Below are positions 17,224 through 26,819 of a stretch of 64,000 nucleotides of DNA, piece after piece. Position 1 is the stretch's first letter. Every line of letters begins with the position of its first letter. The stretch lies in NCBI RefSeq assembly GCF_003011895.2, contig NZ_PXWF02000259.1, forward strand, positions 1 to 64,000, in the 5' to 3' direction. The DNA is from Massilia glaciei. Lineage in GTDB: Bacteria > Pseudomonadota > Gammaproteobacteria > Burkholderiales > Burkholderiaceae_D. The position numbers were made by a program, and so were the translations under genes. The notes beneath the pieces are model-generated. The model saw only the letters and a list, made by a program, of their open reading frames with translations. It was not told where the DNA came from and made no database searches.

Positions 17224-18787
17224 ACAGCCGCTCGATCTTGGGATCGCCGTCGGCGAGCGCGAAGCTGGCCAGCGTGGCCAGCGTCGACTTCTGGTCGCGC
17301 ACGTCGGCCAGCCCCAGGAAATGGGTGGTCGTGCGTGCGGGCGATATCTCCATGAGCATGAAGCCGCGCTTGTCGCTGCGCCCGTACTTGGTGTGCGGGT
17401 TCATGTCGAGGTACTGCAGGGTGCGCGCCTGCGGGCGCGAGCTCGAGGTGATCGAGGTGCCGCAGAATTCGGCCGCCACGACCGGGTTGCGCGTCGACGC
17501 CGGGCGGTTGAAATCGGTGCGCAGTTCGCTCGCGTAGAAGGTGTGCACGTCGCCGGCCAGCACCACCGGATTGGCCGCGCCGCTATGCCGCAACGCCTCG
17601 AACAGGCGCGCGCGCGCCATCGGATAGCCGTCCCAGCCGTCGGTCCAGAAGCGCCCGCCGTCGGGCCGCACGATCGGGGTCTGGCTCGACTGCGCCATAG
17701 GGGTTTGCTGCGCGATGATGTTCCAACGCGCCTTTGATGCGCGCAGGCCGGCGGCGAGCCAGTCCTCCTGCGCTTGCCCCAGCATGCTGCGCGACGGGTC
17801 GAGCAGGCCGGGGCAGCGGCGCGGCCCGGTCGAGGTCGAGCCGCCGCGCCCGGGTGGCTGGCAGGCCTGGGCGCTGCGGTACTGGCGCGTGTCGAGCAGG
17901 TGGAAGCGCGCCAGCCGGCCCCACGCGTGGTGCCCGATTGTTCGCAGGTCGGCGAAGCGCATGCCGGCCGGCGCCGCCACGCGCAGCGGCATATGCTCGT
18001 AGAAGGCCTGGTAGGCGTTGGCGCGGCGCTGCAAAAAATCCGGCGCGAGCCGTTCGTCGCGGCCTGCGGCGTAGTCGTTGGCCACCTCGTGGTCGTCCCA
18101 GGCCACGATCCACGGCGCGGCGTGGTGCGCCGTTTGCAGGTCGGGGTCGCTCTTGTACTGGGCGTAGCGGGCGCGGTACTGCGTCAGTGTGAAGCTTTCG
18201 TCGCTGCGCACCGCGCGCGGCGGGTGGGTGCGCCGCAGCGGGCCCCATTCGTAGATGTAGTCGCCGAGGAAGGCGACCAGGTCGGGCGCGGCGGCGGCGA
18301 TGTGGCGGTGCGCCGCGTAGCTGCCAAACTCCCAATGCTGGCACGAGGCCACGGCCAGCTTGAGCATGGCGGGCATGGCGTCGGGCGCGGGCGCGGTGCG
18401 GGTGCGCCCGACCGGGCTGACGGCGGCACCGAGCATGAAGCGGTACCAGTACCAGCGTCCCGGCGCCAGCCCGCGCACGTCGACGTGCACGCTGTGCGCG
18501 AGCGCCGGCTCGGCGCGTGCGCTGCCGCGCGCGGCGATGCGGCCGAAGGCGGCGTCCTCGGCCACCTCCCAGCGCACCGGGTAGGCCACGGCCGGCGCCG
18601 GCGCCGGATCGAACGGGTCGGCCAGGATGCGGGTCCAGAGGATGACCGAGTCGGGCAGCGGCGAACCGGAGGCCACGCCCAGGCTGAACGGATAGGCGCT
18701 GCCGGCGGCGCGCACCAGCGCGGGGCCGCCGGCAAGGGCGCCGGCGCCGGCCAGGCCGGCCAGGATGAGTCGGCGCGTGGGGTCCAT
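17222..18787 (-). CDS. PhoD-family alkaline phosphatase/phosphodiesterase
   Basis: A protein of 521 residues. The N-terminus has a twin-arginine-type signal (PTRRLILAGLAGAGALAG, then ALVRAAG), consistent with Tat export of a folded metalloenzyme. An N-terminal Fn3-like PhoD_N domain (FSLGVASGSPLPDSVILWTR) is followed by the metallophosphatase core. Metal motifs include VASCQHWEFG, FLGDYIYEWG, AWDDHEVANDY and the late VVLAGDVHTFYASEL. The family hydrolyses phosphomono- or diesters in the periplasm, often under phosphate limitation. No Pho box was recognised. It converges with fadD and has the thioesterase gene 32 bases upstream on the same strand. Confidence 0.9.
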   Translation of the reverse strand: MDPTRRLILAGLAGAGALAGGPALVRAAGSAYPFSLGVASGSPLPDSVILWTRILADPFDPAPAPAVAYPVRWEVAEDAAFGRIAARGSARAEPALAHSVHVDVRGLAPGRWYWYRFMLGAAVSPVGRTRTAPAPDAMPAMLKLAVASCQHWEFGSYAAHRHIAAAAPDLVAFLGDYIYEWGPLRRTHPPRAVRSDESFTLTQYRARYAQYKSDPDLQTAHHAAPWIVAWDDHEVANDYAAGRDERLAPDFLQRRANAYQAFYEHMPLRVAAPAGMRFADLRTIGHHAWGRLARFHLLDTRQYRSAQACQPPGRGGSTSTGPRRCPGLLDPSRSMLGQAQEDWLAAGLRASKARWNIIAQQTPMAQSSQTPIVRPDGGRFWTDGWDGYPMARARLFEALRHSGAANPVVLAGDVHTFYASELRTDFNRPASTRNPVVAAEFCGTSITSSSRPQARTLQYLDMNPHTKYGRSDKRGFMLMEISPARTTTHFLGLADVRDQKSTLATLASFALADGDPKIERL

Positions 18788-18819
18788 GGCCGCGGAGAGG
18801 TTAGAAGGAGGTGGGCGCG

Positions 18820-19284
18820 TCAGCCGCCGATCAGGGTTTCGATCGGTGGCAGCTGGCGCGGCTTGCGGTCGCTGCCGGTGGCGACGTAGGTCAGGGTGGC
18901 CTCGGTCACCTTGACGGTGTCGGCCTGCAGGCGGTTGCGCTCGGCGTAGACCTCGACATACACGGTGATCGAGGTGTTGCCGACCTTGACGATGTCGGCG
19001 TAGAACGTGAGCAAGTCGCCGACGAAGACCGGGTTTTTGAACAGGAAGGAATTGACGGCGATGGTCGCGACGCGGCCGTTGGCGCGCCGGGTCGCCGGGA
19101 GCGAGCCGGCGATGTCCACCTGGGCCATGATCCAGCCGCCAAAGACGTCGCCGTAGACATTGGCGTCGGACGGCGCGGGCATCACGCGCAGTTGCGGCAT
19201 TTTACCGGCGGGCAGTCCGCCGGTGGCGGCGCTGGAGGCAACGCTGGTGGCAGCGACGGAGGCGGCGTTTTGGGGCAGGGTCAT
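18820..19284 (-). CDS. Acyl-CoA thioesterase, hotdog fold (YciA-like)
   Basis: A protein of 154 residues with an Ala/Ser-rich N-terminal extension of about 25 residues. The hotdog core has the acyl-CoA thioesterase signature DANVYGDVFGGWIMAQVD (about residues 40-57), containing the catalytic Asp and the Gly-Gly turn. It then has the strand VAVNSFLFKNPVFVGDLL-like pattern typical of YciA/BACH enzymes. It should hydrolyse acyl-CoAs to free acid and CoA, opposing the nearby ligases. It is transcribed divergently from the ABC exporter gene. Confidence 0.87.
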   Translation of the reverse strand: MTLPQNAASVAATSVASSAATGGLPAGKMPQLRVMPAPSDANVYGDVFGGWIMAQVDIAGSLPATRRANGRVATIAVNSFLFKNPVFVGDLLTFYADIVKVGNTSITVYVEVYAERNRLQADTVKVTEATLTYVATGSDRKPRQLPPIETLIGG

Positions 19285-19346
19285 CTTGAATTCTCATGAA
19301 AGGCTACAATCGGTCAGATTGAACCATAAATCCCAAACATCTGCCC

Positions 19347-21194
19347 ATGCGTAACCACTCCCGAAGCACCGAGCCCGCCCCGAAGACCGATCCGAAGGCC
19401 GTCACGCGGACCGACTGGGCCACGATCAAGACCCTGATCCCGTATCTGTGGGTCTACAAATGGCGCGTGCTGGCCGCGATGGCATGCCTGATCGCGGCCA
19501 AGCTGGCCAACGTCGGCGTCCCGCTCGTGCTCAAGCAACTGATCGACCAGCTCAGCATCAAGGCCAGCGACCCTTACGCGCTGCTGGTGCTGCCGCTCGG
19601 CGCGCTGGTCGCGTATGGCCTGCTGCGCCTGTCGACCAGCGTGTTCACCGAGCTGCGCGAATTCCTGTTCTCGCGCGTGACGCAGCGCGCGGTGCGCACC
19701 ATCGCGCTGAGGGTGTTCCGCCACATGCACGCGCTGTCGCTGCGCTTCCACCTGAACCGCCAGACCGGCGGCATGACGCGCGACATCGAACGCGGCACGC
19801 GCGGCGTCAGTTCGCTGATCTCGATGTCGCTGTTTAACATTTTGCCGACGCTGGTCGAGATCACGCTGGTGCTGACCTACCTCGTGCTCAAGTACGACAT
19901 CTGGTTCAGCGTGATCACGGCGGTGGCGCTGGTGAGCTACATCACGTTCACGGTGATCGTCACCGACTGGCGCACCCACTTCCGGCGCACCATGAACGAC
20001 TTCGACTCCAAGGCGAGCACCAAGGCGATCGACTCGCTGATCAACTACGAGACGGTCAAGTACTTCGGCAACGAGGACTACGAGGCCAAGCGCTACGACG
20101 CCGGCCTGATGAGCTACGAGACGGCGGCGGTCAAGTCGCAAAGCTCGCTGGCGCTGCTCAACACGGGGCAGTCGGTGATCATCGCCACCGCCGTCACGCT
20201 CATTTTGTGGCGCGCGACCGAGGGCGTGATCGCCGGCACCATGACGCTCGGCGACCTTGTGCTGGTCAACGCCTTCATGATCCAGCTGTACATTCCGCTC
20301 AATTTTTTGGGCGTGATCTACCGCGAGATCAAACAGAACCTGGCCGACATGGAGCGCTTGTTCTCGCTGCTCGACCAGAACCGCGAGATCGCCGACGCCG
20401 ACGGCGCCCGCCCGCTCGAGCCCAAGGGCGCGCGGGTGGTGTTCTCGCACGTCGAATTCAGCTACGAGGCCAAGCGCCAGATCCTGTTCGACGTCGACTT
20501 CGCGATCGAGGCCGGCACCACCACCGCCGTGGTCGGCCACAGCGGCTCGGGCAAGTCGACCCTGTCGCGCCTGCTGTTCCGCTTCTACGAAGTCAACGCC
20601 GGCGCCATCACCATCGACGGCCAGGACCTGCGCGAGGTGACCCAGGGGTCCTTGCGCGCGGCGATCGGGATCGTGCCGCAAGACACGGTGCTGTTCAACG
20701 ACACGATCGAATACAACATCGCCTACGGCAAGCCCGGCTCGAGCAAGGAAGTCATCGTGGCGGCGGCGCGCGCGGCCTCGATCCACGACTTCATCGAGAG
20801 CCTGCCGGACGGCTACGCGACCATGGTCGGCGAACGCGGCCTGAAGTTGTCGGGCGGCGAAAAGCAGCGCGTGGCGATCGCGCGCACGCTGCTCAAGGAT
20901 CCGGCGATCCTGATCTTCGACGAGGCGACCTCGGCGCTCGACTCCAAGGCCGAGCAGGCGATCCAGGCGCAGCTCAAGGACATCGCCAAGGACCGCACCA
21001 CGCTCGTCATCGCGCACCGGCTGTCGACGGTGGCCGACGCCCAGCAGATCCTGGTACTCGACCACGGCCGCATCGTCGAGCGCGGCACGCACCAGTCGCT
21101 GCTGGCGCTCGACGGCTTGTACAAGCAGATGTGGGAGCGCCAGCTGGCGCGCCAGGACGAACAACTGGCATCGCCGGCCCTGGAGCTCGAATAG
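19347..21194 (+). CDS. Atm1/HMT1-type ABC exporter, fused permease and ATPase
   Basis: A protein of 615 residues, typical of half-transporters that work as homodimers. Six membrane helices lie in about residues 30-330. Within this region LRFHLNRQTGGMTRDIERGTRG and SLINYETVKYFGNE are hallmarks of the Atm1/AtmA (ABCB7-like) group, which exports glutathione-linked compounds or metal conjugates. The ATPase domain has Walker A GHSGSGKST, signature LSGGEKQRVAIAR, Walker B ILIFDEATSAL and the H-loop VIAHRLST. It should sit in the inner membrane. No Fe-S assembly genes are adjacent, so its physiological substrate is left open. Confidence 0.9.
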   Translation: MRNHSRSTEPAPKTDPKAVTRTDWATIKTLIPYLWVYKWRVLAAMACLIAAKLANVGVPLVLKQLIDQLSIKASDPYALLVLPLGALVAYGLLRLSTSVFTELREFLFSRVTQRAVRTIALRVFRHMHALSLRFHLNRQTGGMTRDIERGTRGVSSLISMSLFNILPTLVEITLVLTYLVLKYDIWFSVITAVALVSYITFTVIVTDWRTHFRRTMNDFDSKASTKAIDSLINYETVKYFGNEDYEAKRYDAGLMSYETAAVKSQSSLALLNTGQSVIIATAVTLILWRATEGVIAGTMTLGDLVLVNAFMIQLYIPLNFLGVIYREIKQNLADMERLFSLLDQNREIADADGARPLEPKGARVVFSHVEFSYEAKRQILFDVDFAIEAGTTTAVVGHSGSGKSTLSRLLFRFYEVNAGAITIDGQDLREVTQGSLRAAIGIVPQDTVLFNDTIEYNIAYGKPGSSKEVIVAAARAASIHDFIESLPDGYATMVGERGLKLSGGEKQRVAIARTLLKDPAILIFDEATSALDSKAEQAIQAQLKDIAKDRTTLVIAHRLSTVADAQQILVLDHGRIVERGTHQSLLALDGLYKQMWERQLARQDEQLASPALELE

Positions 21195-21264
21195 GGCCGA
21201 AAGATCTTCACCGAAAAATACCCAACATCATTCGCCGAATCCCCATCGTCATCCCCGAATACCC

Positions 21265-21295
21265 TACGTCATCCCCGCGAAGGCGGGGACCCATA
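21265..21295. repeat. Solitary REP-like palindrome
   Basis: CCCCGC-GAAG-GCGGGG flanked by TACGTCAT and ACCCATA. It belongs to the same family as the hairpins in the 11.3-12.3 kb array, here as a single copy between convergent genes. A half-copy (GTCATCCCCGAA) lies just upstream. Confidence 0.85.
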
Positions 21296-21418
21296 TTGAG
21301 TTTGCTTCCAGGCGGCGTCCCAAACTCCAGGCCAGGGGCTGCATGGCTGGATTTTCCAGAAACGCGTGAATGCGCGCGCCGCGGTTTCCGAAACGTCGCC
21401 ACAACCATCGCCAGCGCC

Positions 21419-22201
21419 CTACATCTGGCGGAACAGGTGCAGGTAGGCGCGGCTCGCCTTGAGCACGTCGTTGCGGCCCTTGAGGTGGATGTCGGCGGTT
21501 TCGTTCAGGCCGCGCTTGACGTGGCTGATCGCGCACATGTTGACCACCACCGAGCGGTGCACCTGCGCGAACTGCGCCCCGTCTAGCTGGCCCAGCAGAT
21601 CCCTTATCGGCGTGCGGATCAGCGCCTCGACCGGCTCGTCCTTGTCGTCGCGCCAGGCCACCAGGGTGTAGCCCTCGTCCGAGCGCAAAAAGTCGATGCG
21701 CTCGACCGGTATCAGGTGCAGCGTCTGGCCGACGCTGGCGCGGATCCAGCGCAGCGGCGCGGGCGCCGCGTGCTGGCGCAGGCTGGCGGCAAACTGATCG
21801 AGCATCGCCCCGGTGTCCATTGCCGGCTCGGCCGCCTGCAAGCGCTGCTTGAGGCGCGCCACGGTGTCGGCGAGGCGGGCCGGGTCGACCGGCTTGACCA
21901 GGTAGTCGAGCGCGCCCTGCGCGAACGCCTGCACGGCGTACTGGTCGTACGCGGTGACGAACACCAGGTGCGCGCGGCGCCCGATCTGGTGCGCCGCCTC
22001 CACCCCCGACACGCCCGGCATGTGCACGTCCAGAAAACAGATGTCGGGCCGGTGCCGCTCGAATTGCTCGATGGCCTCGCGCCCGTTGCGCGCCGTCGCC
22101 ACCACCTCGAGCTCGGGCCAGGTATGGGCCAGCATGCGCGCCACGACCTCGCGCAGCAGCGGTTCGTCGTCGGCGATCAGGGCTGTCGGTCGCTGCCTCA
22201 T
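21419..22201 (-). CDS. LytTR response regulator of the second LytS/LytTR pair
   Basis: A protein of 260 residues. ATG 22201 is chosen: the longer frame reads into the kinase gene, and this ATG overlaps the kinase stop in an ATGA arrangement. The receiver domain has ALIADDEPLL, phospho-acceptor Asp58 in CFLDVHMPG, VTAYD and LVKPVDP. A linker is followed by the LytTR domain (ASVGQTLHLIPVERIDFL, HRSVVVNM) ending LHLFRQM. Its overall organisation matches the regulator at 4 kb, but the linker and LytTR region differ, so target sites probably differ. Confidence 0.9.
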   Translation of the reverse strand: MRQRPTALIADDEPLLREVVARMLAHTWPELEVVATARNGREAIEQFERHRPDICFLDVHMPGVSGVEAAHQIGRRAHLVFVTAYDQYAVQAFAQGALDYLVKPVDPARLADTVARLKQRLQAAEPAMDTGAMLDQFAASLRQHAAPAPLRWIRASVGQTLHLIPVERIDFLRSDEGYTLVAWRDDKDEPVEALIRTPIRDLLGQLDGAQFAQVHRSVVVNMCAISHVKRGLNETADIHLKGRNDVLKASRAYLHLFRQM

Positions 22202-23277
22202 TTGATGATCCTTTCGGCCGGGAAATCGAGTTCGACGCAGATGCCGTGCGGCTCGAGCGAGCTCAGGCGCAATTGCGCATTGCCGCTGAAAGCCTGTTGC
22301 AGCCGCTCGCGCAGGTTTGCCAGTCCGGTGCCCAGGCCATTGCCGGCCGCCTGCAGACCGACCCCGGTATCGCACACGCGCACCTGGCAGCGCTGGTTCA
22401 ACAGCCGCACGTCGATCTCGATGCGCCCGCCTTCCTCGCTTGGGTCGATGCCGTGGCGCACCGCGTTCTCGACCAGCGTGAGCAGGGTCAGCGGCGGGCA
22501 GCGCAAGTCTAGCGCGGCGTCCTCGGCGTCGACCGCGTACTGCAGGCGGTCGGGCATGCGCATGTGCATGAGGTCGAGGTAGGCGCGCACCAGTTGCAAC
22601 TCCTCGCCCAGCGTGGTCAGCGGCTCGTTCAGGCGCGGCACGGCCGCGCGCAGGTAGGCGACCAGGGCGCGCAGCACGGCCGAGGCCTGGGGCGAGCCGG
22701 CGTCGACCAGCGCCTGCACATTGGCCAGCGTGTTGAACAGAAAATGCGGCTGGACCTGCGACTGGAGCAGGCGCATGCGCGCGTCGAGCGCGCGCCGTTC
22801 GAGCTCGCTACGTTCGAGTTCGAACGCGAGCGCCTGGCCGCGGGCGAAGGCTTCGCGCTGGCGCAGCATCGCCGTCAGTGCGATCCAGGGGCCGAACAGC
22901 ATGCCCGTGACCGACAGCATGACGAAGCCGGTGCGCTTCATATCGTGCAGCAGGAAGGCGAAACTATTCCCGGTCGTGATGAAGTAGGCCAGCAGCGCGG
23001 CCAGCGGCATCGCCACGACGACGGCCACCAGCTGCAGGACCCAGCGCGCGATCCATCCGGGCAGTCGCGCAGGCCACTGCTCGAACAGGCCGAACCCGAG
23101 CAGCGCGACGAAGCCGACCAGCAAGGCGCGCCCGACGACCAGGCTGGTGGGGGACTGCGAGGCAACGCTGTTGAGCAGGCCGATGAGGGTGGCGAAGACC
23201 AGCGTGGCGAGCAGGCGCCGCCAGCCGAGGGCGAGCGCGATGCCTTGTGTTTTGGAGGGGGAGGGCGCGATGAGCAT
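22198..23277 (-). CDS. LytS/YehU-family sensor histidine kinase (second pair)
   Basis: A protein of 359 residues with four predicted membrane segments in the first 135 residues and then a short coiled region. The His_kinase box QVQPHFLFNTLANVQAL carries the phospho-acceptor His178. The HATPase domain has LVENAVRHGID, CDTGVGL and GTGLANLRERL. Its stop overlaps the regulator start by four bases, a sign of coupled translation. No third, degenerate kinase accompanies this pair. The stimulus is not readable from the sequence. Confidence 0.9.
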   Translation of the reverse strand: MLIAPSPSKTQGIALALGWRRLLATLVFATLIGLLNSVASQSPTSLVVGRALLVGFVALLGFGLFEQWPARLPGWIARWVLQLVAVVVAMPLAALLAYFITTGNSFAFLLHDMKRTGFVMLSVTGMLFGPWIALTAMLRQREAFARGQALAFELERSELERRALDARMRLLQSQVQPHFLFNTLANVQALVDAGSPQASAVLRALVAYLRAAVPRLNEPLTTLGEELQLVRAYLDLMHMRMPDRLQYAVDAEDAALDLRCPPLTLLTLVENAVRHGIDPSEEGGRIEIDVRLLNQRCQVRVCDTGVGLQAAGNGLGTGLANLRERLQQAFSGNAQLRLSSLEPHGICVELDFPAERIIK

Positions 23278-23481
23278 GGTGGTGCGGTTATCCGGTGGGT
23301 CGACTGTTAGTCAAACAGTACCGGGGACTGCGGCCGGCGGCAAGCATGTTGCGATGGGTTGCGGTTTGCGGCCGTCGAGCGACGCTTGGTGGGCCCGTAT
23401 GAAGAAGTTGCCAAACGGATAGATTTATAGTAAAGATACTTTTCCGGTTTTAACAATGACTTAAAAGTAGAGGGGGGTCAA

Positions 23482-24039
23482 ATGGCTCCATTTAAAGATG
23501 GGTTTGTCGCACTGGCAACTGACCACAACGCCGCACTCCCTTTGAGGATCAATAACGCCGACCTGTCACTACTGCACAGTTTTTTTGATCCTTTGTTCAC
23601 GCGCCTGGAATACATGGACAAGGGACGCTTCCGCGACGAACGGGCGCAACGGCGCGCGGCGTAATGCCTGCAATTGCTGGCGACCGGTCATTGGCAGACG
23701 CCGGAGCACTACCTGATGTTCAATAAATTGCTGTGCGGCCTGCCATTGCAGGAGCCGTTGGAGCTCGACGTGGCACTGACGGAACACGAGATCGGCATGT
23801 GCGAGAGCCTGCTGCACGCGGTCGTGAAGCAATGGAGTGGTATCGGTGAGCCCAGCCTGGAGGGGTTTCGTGGTAGCTGGCTGGTCAGGGACGGCAGCCT
23901 CAGTGAGCACAGCGGGCATTGGCAACTGACGGTGGAAAAACGGGCATACGACATTTTGCTCCAGCGCTCGCCGTTTTCGTTTTCGATGCTGCGCTTGCCG
24001 TGGATGGAAAAAGCGATACACGTTGCTTGGCTGGCATGA
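23482..24039 (+). pseudogene. C-terminal remnant of a contractile injection system tape measure protein, with an in-frame stop
   Basis: Two open stretches in the same frame (23482-23664 and 23665-24039) are separated by a single TAA at 23662. Together they match, from memory, the C-terminal region of the CIS tape measure family: LLHSFFDPLFTRLE, GRFRDERAQRRA, [stop], LQLLATG, FNKLLCGLPL, SLEGFRGSWLVRDGSL, WQLTVEKRAYDILL and FSMLRLPWM. The stop replaces one residue in the normally continuous RA-xx-LLQYLATG segment, so one substitution could have created it. AGGGGGG precedes ATG 23482 at good spacing, but the hundreds of upstream residues of the family are absent and no other tail genes are nearby. 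It is most likely a relic; expression of a short product cannot be excluded. Confidence 0.72.
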
Positions 24040-24153
24040 CGGCAGCGCTTGCAGTTTGGTGAATTGGTAACGCGCGCAGGGCGACCAGATCAGCGCGCGC
24101 GGCAAGCTCGCCGCAAGCGGTGCCCTGCGGCGGCAGCCTAAAGTGGACGATCT

Positions 24154-25341
24154 TCAGATCCCCATGCCGGCGCCGGCGGCCAGTTCCGGCGCAGCCTCCA
24201 CGTCTGCCGCGACCACGCGGTTGCGGCCTTCCGCCTTGGCCCGGTACAGGGCGAGGTCGGCGCAACCGATCAGTTCGTCGGGACTGCGTCCATCGCCAGG
24301 AAAGCAGGCTATGCCGATAGACAGCGTCGCGTTGATGTTTGCGGCGCCAAACCGCACGGTTTTCCCGGCAAACTCGGCGCGCAATTGCTCGCCGCGCAGC
24401 AAGGCATTGGCGACCGACATATTCGGCAGCAGCAGCAGGAATTCTTCCCCGCCATAGCGGCAAGCCACGTCCGATGAACGAATGCTTGCCATCAGCAATG
24501 CCGCCAGTTCCTTCAGGACCGCATCGCCGCCCTGGTGCCCGTACGTGTCGTTAACCTTCTTGAAATAGTCGATGTCCAACATCATCAGGCACAGGGGAAT
24601 TTGGTCGCGTTCGCAGCGCGCCAACTCGTGCGGGACGATCGTGTCGAGATAGCGGCGGTTGAACAAACCGGTCATCGGGTCGTGCAGGGCTTGCTCCTTG
24701 AGCTGGTCCTGCAGTGCCTTGATTTCCGCGAGTTGCTGTTGCAGCATCTCGTTGTTTGCAATTAAGGCCTGCTCGCCCAGACGCAGGCTCTCGCGCGTCG
24801 TGCGCAGTTGCAGATTGCGCGCATTGGACGCGTTACCTATCGCGATCAGGTATGCCGACAGGCTCAACATCAGCAGCAGCGTGGCAGGCCAGCCCGTGTC
24901 GGGCGTGAACCGGAAACCGCCGATCGAGACCGAAAGCAGCATGCCGCAGAGCAAGGCGAGCGAGCCGTCGCGCATGCCCAGCCAGCCCCGGTTGATCGTG
25001 ATATTGAGTGAAGTGGCGAGAAACAGAACGAAGCTTGGCCACAGGGCAAATCCGAGCCCGACTATCCACGCACCGATCAGCATGGAATCGAGCAGCAGGT
25101 TATTCAGCTCGGCTTTTTGGGAATCCCTGGCGCGGCAGGCAATGATATACAACAGGTGTGGGTACACCACGAACTGCAGGAAAAGGAGTGTCCAGAAAGC
25201 GGCGCCGGCGCCCTTGCCATAGCGGTCAAGGGCCATGCTCAGAAAGACCATTAAAAAGGACAGGGTGCGCAGGTGATAGTTGGTCTGCACGATCCAATGG
25301 GGACGTAAGGCTTTGCCGGCAAGGGGAAATAAGCTACGCAT
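24154..25341 (-). CDS. MASE2-GGDEF diguanylate cyclase
   Basis: A protein of 395 residues. The N-terminal 170 residues hold several membrane helices with the MASE2-like FVVYPHLLY segment. A coiled-coil stretch follows (about 180-217), then the GGDEF domain beginning HDPMTGLFNRRYLD. The active loop is GGEEF (297-301), a competent variant. RSSD at 288-291 is five residues upstream of it, the position of the RxxD inhibitory site, so product feedback is expected. It should make cyclic di-GMP at the inner membrane. It stands alone, with no EAL or effector gene beside it. Confidence 0.92.
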   Translation of the reverse strand: MRSLFPLAGKALRPHWIVQTNYHLRTLSFLMVFLSMALDRYGKGAGAAFWTLLFLQFVVYPHLLYIIACRARDSQKAELNNLLLDSMLIGAWIVGLGFALWPSFVLFLATSLNITINRGWLGMRDGSLALLCGMLLSVSIGGFRFTPDTGWPATLLLMLSLSAYLIAIGNASNARNLQLRTTRESLRLGEQALIANNEMLQQQLAEIKALQDQLKEQALHDPMTGLFNRRYLDTIVPHELARCERDQIPLCLMMLDIDYFKKVNDTYGHQGGDAVLKELAALLMASIRSSDVACRYGGEEFLLLLPNMSVANALLRGEQLRAEFAGKTVRFGAANINATLSIGIACFPGDGRSPDELIGCADLALYRAKAEGRNRVVAADVEAAPELAAGAGMGI

Positions 25342-25584
25342 GAAATCAGTCTAGCATGCGCCTATCCAAATAATGATTTCGTTCATGCAAGTACCTAACT
25401 TGCGGAATGAATCTATCCCCGCGCACCCCAAAATGGGCTGCGGCGATCTTGAACATCGCCCATGCGCGGTTCGATCAAAACCGGCGAACACGCGCCGATC
25501 TTCTGCTTTGAAACTGACGGTTCGAGCGCTCGCCACGCTTCCAAAACTGATGGCGAGCACAATGCAGTGATGTTGTGACGGCGG

Positions 25585-26049
25585 TTACCCGATGACGGCA
25601 AGATGGAATTTGCCGGCGCGCGAAGCGGGGCCGTCAAGGACGGCGATACAGTCGTCGAGTTCGTCCAGCAAGTCTGCGTTCTGGCCAGCGTCCAGCCCCG
25701 CCAGACCCTCGGTGGCGACATGGCCGCGCATCGCTTTCATCGACACCAGACCTTCGGCCGCGTCGAACCATGCCATGTCGTCGATGCCATAGCCAAGGCC
25801 GGTTTCAGGATCGGCTGCCGCTTCGGATTCGCCGTCGCCTTCCTCGTCATCCTCGTCATCCTCGTCATCGAAGTCGTCCATGTTGAATTCCAAGTCGGTG
25901 AAATCCTTGAATTCGTTGAGCTTGCGCACGCCCGCAAGCTCGCAGACGGCATCGAGCGCGTCGGAATGGCGGTTCATCAGGGAGTGATCGTCACTATCTT
26001 TAGAGTAATTGCGCTCTTCCAGGGTGTGAATCCAGAGTGTCATGCCCAT
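25585..26049 (-). CDS. Conserved hypothetical protein with an acidic centre
   Basis: A protein of 154 residues, not recognised as a named family. ATG 26049 has AGGAG nine bases upstream; ATG 26043 is a less likely start. The N-terminal half (MTLWIHTLEERNYSKDSDDHSLM) is well ordered. It is followed by a very acidic run (DDFDDEDDEDDEEGDGE, about residues 58-74) and a C-terminal half ending LLDELDDCIAVLDGPASRAGKFHLAVIG. No signal peptide or membrane segment is present. It is probably a soluble cytoplasmic protein; no function is proposed. Confidence 0.7.
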   Translation of the reverse strand: MGMTLWIHTLEERNYSKDSDDHSLMNRHSDALDAVCELAGVRKLNEFKDFTDLEFNMDDFDDEDDEDDEEGDGESEAAADPETGLGYGIDDMAWFDAAEGLVSMKAMRGHVATEGLAGLDAGQNADLLDELDDCIAVLDGPASRAGKFHLAVIG

Positions 26050-26315
26050 GCGGCCTTGCTCCTGAAATCGTTTTTATAACTTTAACGTGCACGCCGATGT
26101 CGGAAACAGTTTGGAAGCGGCACTCTATCGAATTTTTCATAGAATCGAGCTAAGGATGACGCTGACCGTCGGGTCAACATGGTGCCGCCGGTCCGGCCCG
26201 ACGATCAGATTTTGCGCATTGAGGTCCTACTTTCTGTCTATTAAATGGGGCCTGCTAAAATTGCATATGAAGATGCCCGTAACGAGATTTTTAAGACCGC
26301 CCAAGGGCTGGACTC

Positions 26316-26819
26316 TCAGCCGTCAAGGCGCTTCAGATACAGCTTGTACGCCACGCCATGAATGTCGGGCACGGCTGACGACCAGGTAAATCCCATGCGC
26401 TCATACATCGGCAGCGCCACCGTCATGAGCTCACTCGTGTGCAGGGCAAAGACCTCGGCGCCGTCGCGCCGGGCGCGCTCGAGGCACGCCAGCGCCAAGG
26501 CCCGGCCCACCCCCAAGCCCCTCGCCCGCGGCGCGACCTCGAGCATCAGCATGATCGGCCACTCTGGCAAAAAGATGGCGCTCTTTGGCTTGCCCGGCCC
26601 GATATAGGCGACCGCGCCCACAATGTCGGCGCCCGCCCGCGCGACGATGATCTCGCCGCCGGCCGCCAGCGCCGCCATATCGGCGATGCGCTCCCTGAAA
26701 ATCGGCCAATCGGTGTAGGCATGCTGGTACTGCGTGAACGCGGCGACGGCCAGGGCGTTCACCGCGCTGGCGTCTTGCGCAGCGAAATCGCGCAGCGCGA
26801 ACGAAGGCGCGCCGCTCAT
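26316..26819 (-). CDS. GNAT-family N-acetyltransferase
   Basis: A protein of 167 residues. ATG 26819 overlaps the stop of the upstream gene (ATGA), which fixes the start; a longer frame runs through that gene. The acetyl-CoA binding motif A is LMLEVAPRARGLGVGRALALACLERA (quoted in parts: EVAPRARGLGVGRAL is the R/Q-x-x-G-x-G/A core). MYERMGF follows near the C-terminus. The acceptor substrate is unknown. Translation is coupled to the upstream hypothetical gene, suggesting a shared role. Confidence 0.85.
   Translation of the reverse strand: MSGAPSFALRDFAAQDASAVNALAVAAFTQYQHAYTDWPIFRERIADMAALAAGGEIIVARAGADIVGAVAYIGPGKPKSAIFLPEWPIMLMLEVAPRARGLGVGRALALACLERARRDGAEVFALHTSELMTVALPMYERMGFTWSSAVPDIHGVAYKLYLKRLDG

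Noticed and set aside
26087-26389. A 100-residue + strand frame in the gap before the acetyltransferase
   Set aside because: It has no ribosome site or family pattern, and its end overlaps the acetyltransferase gene in antisense.
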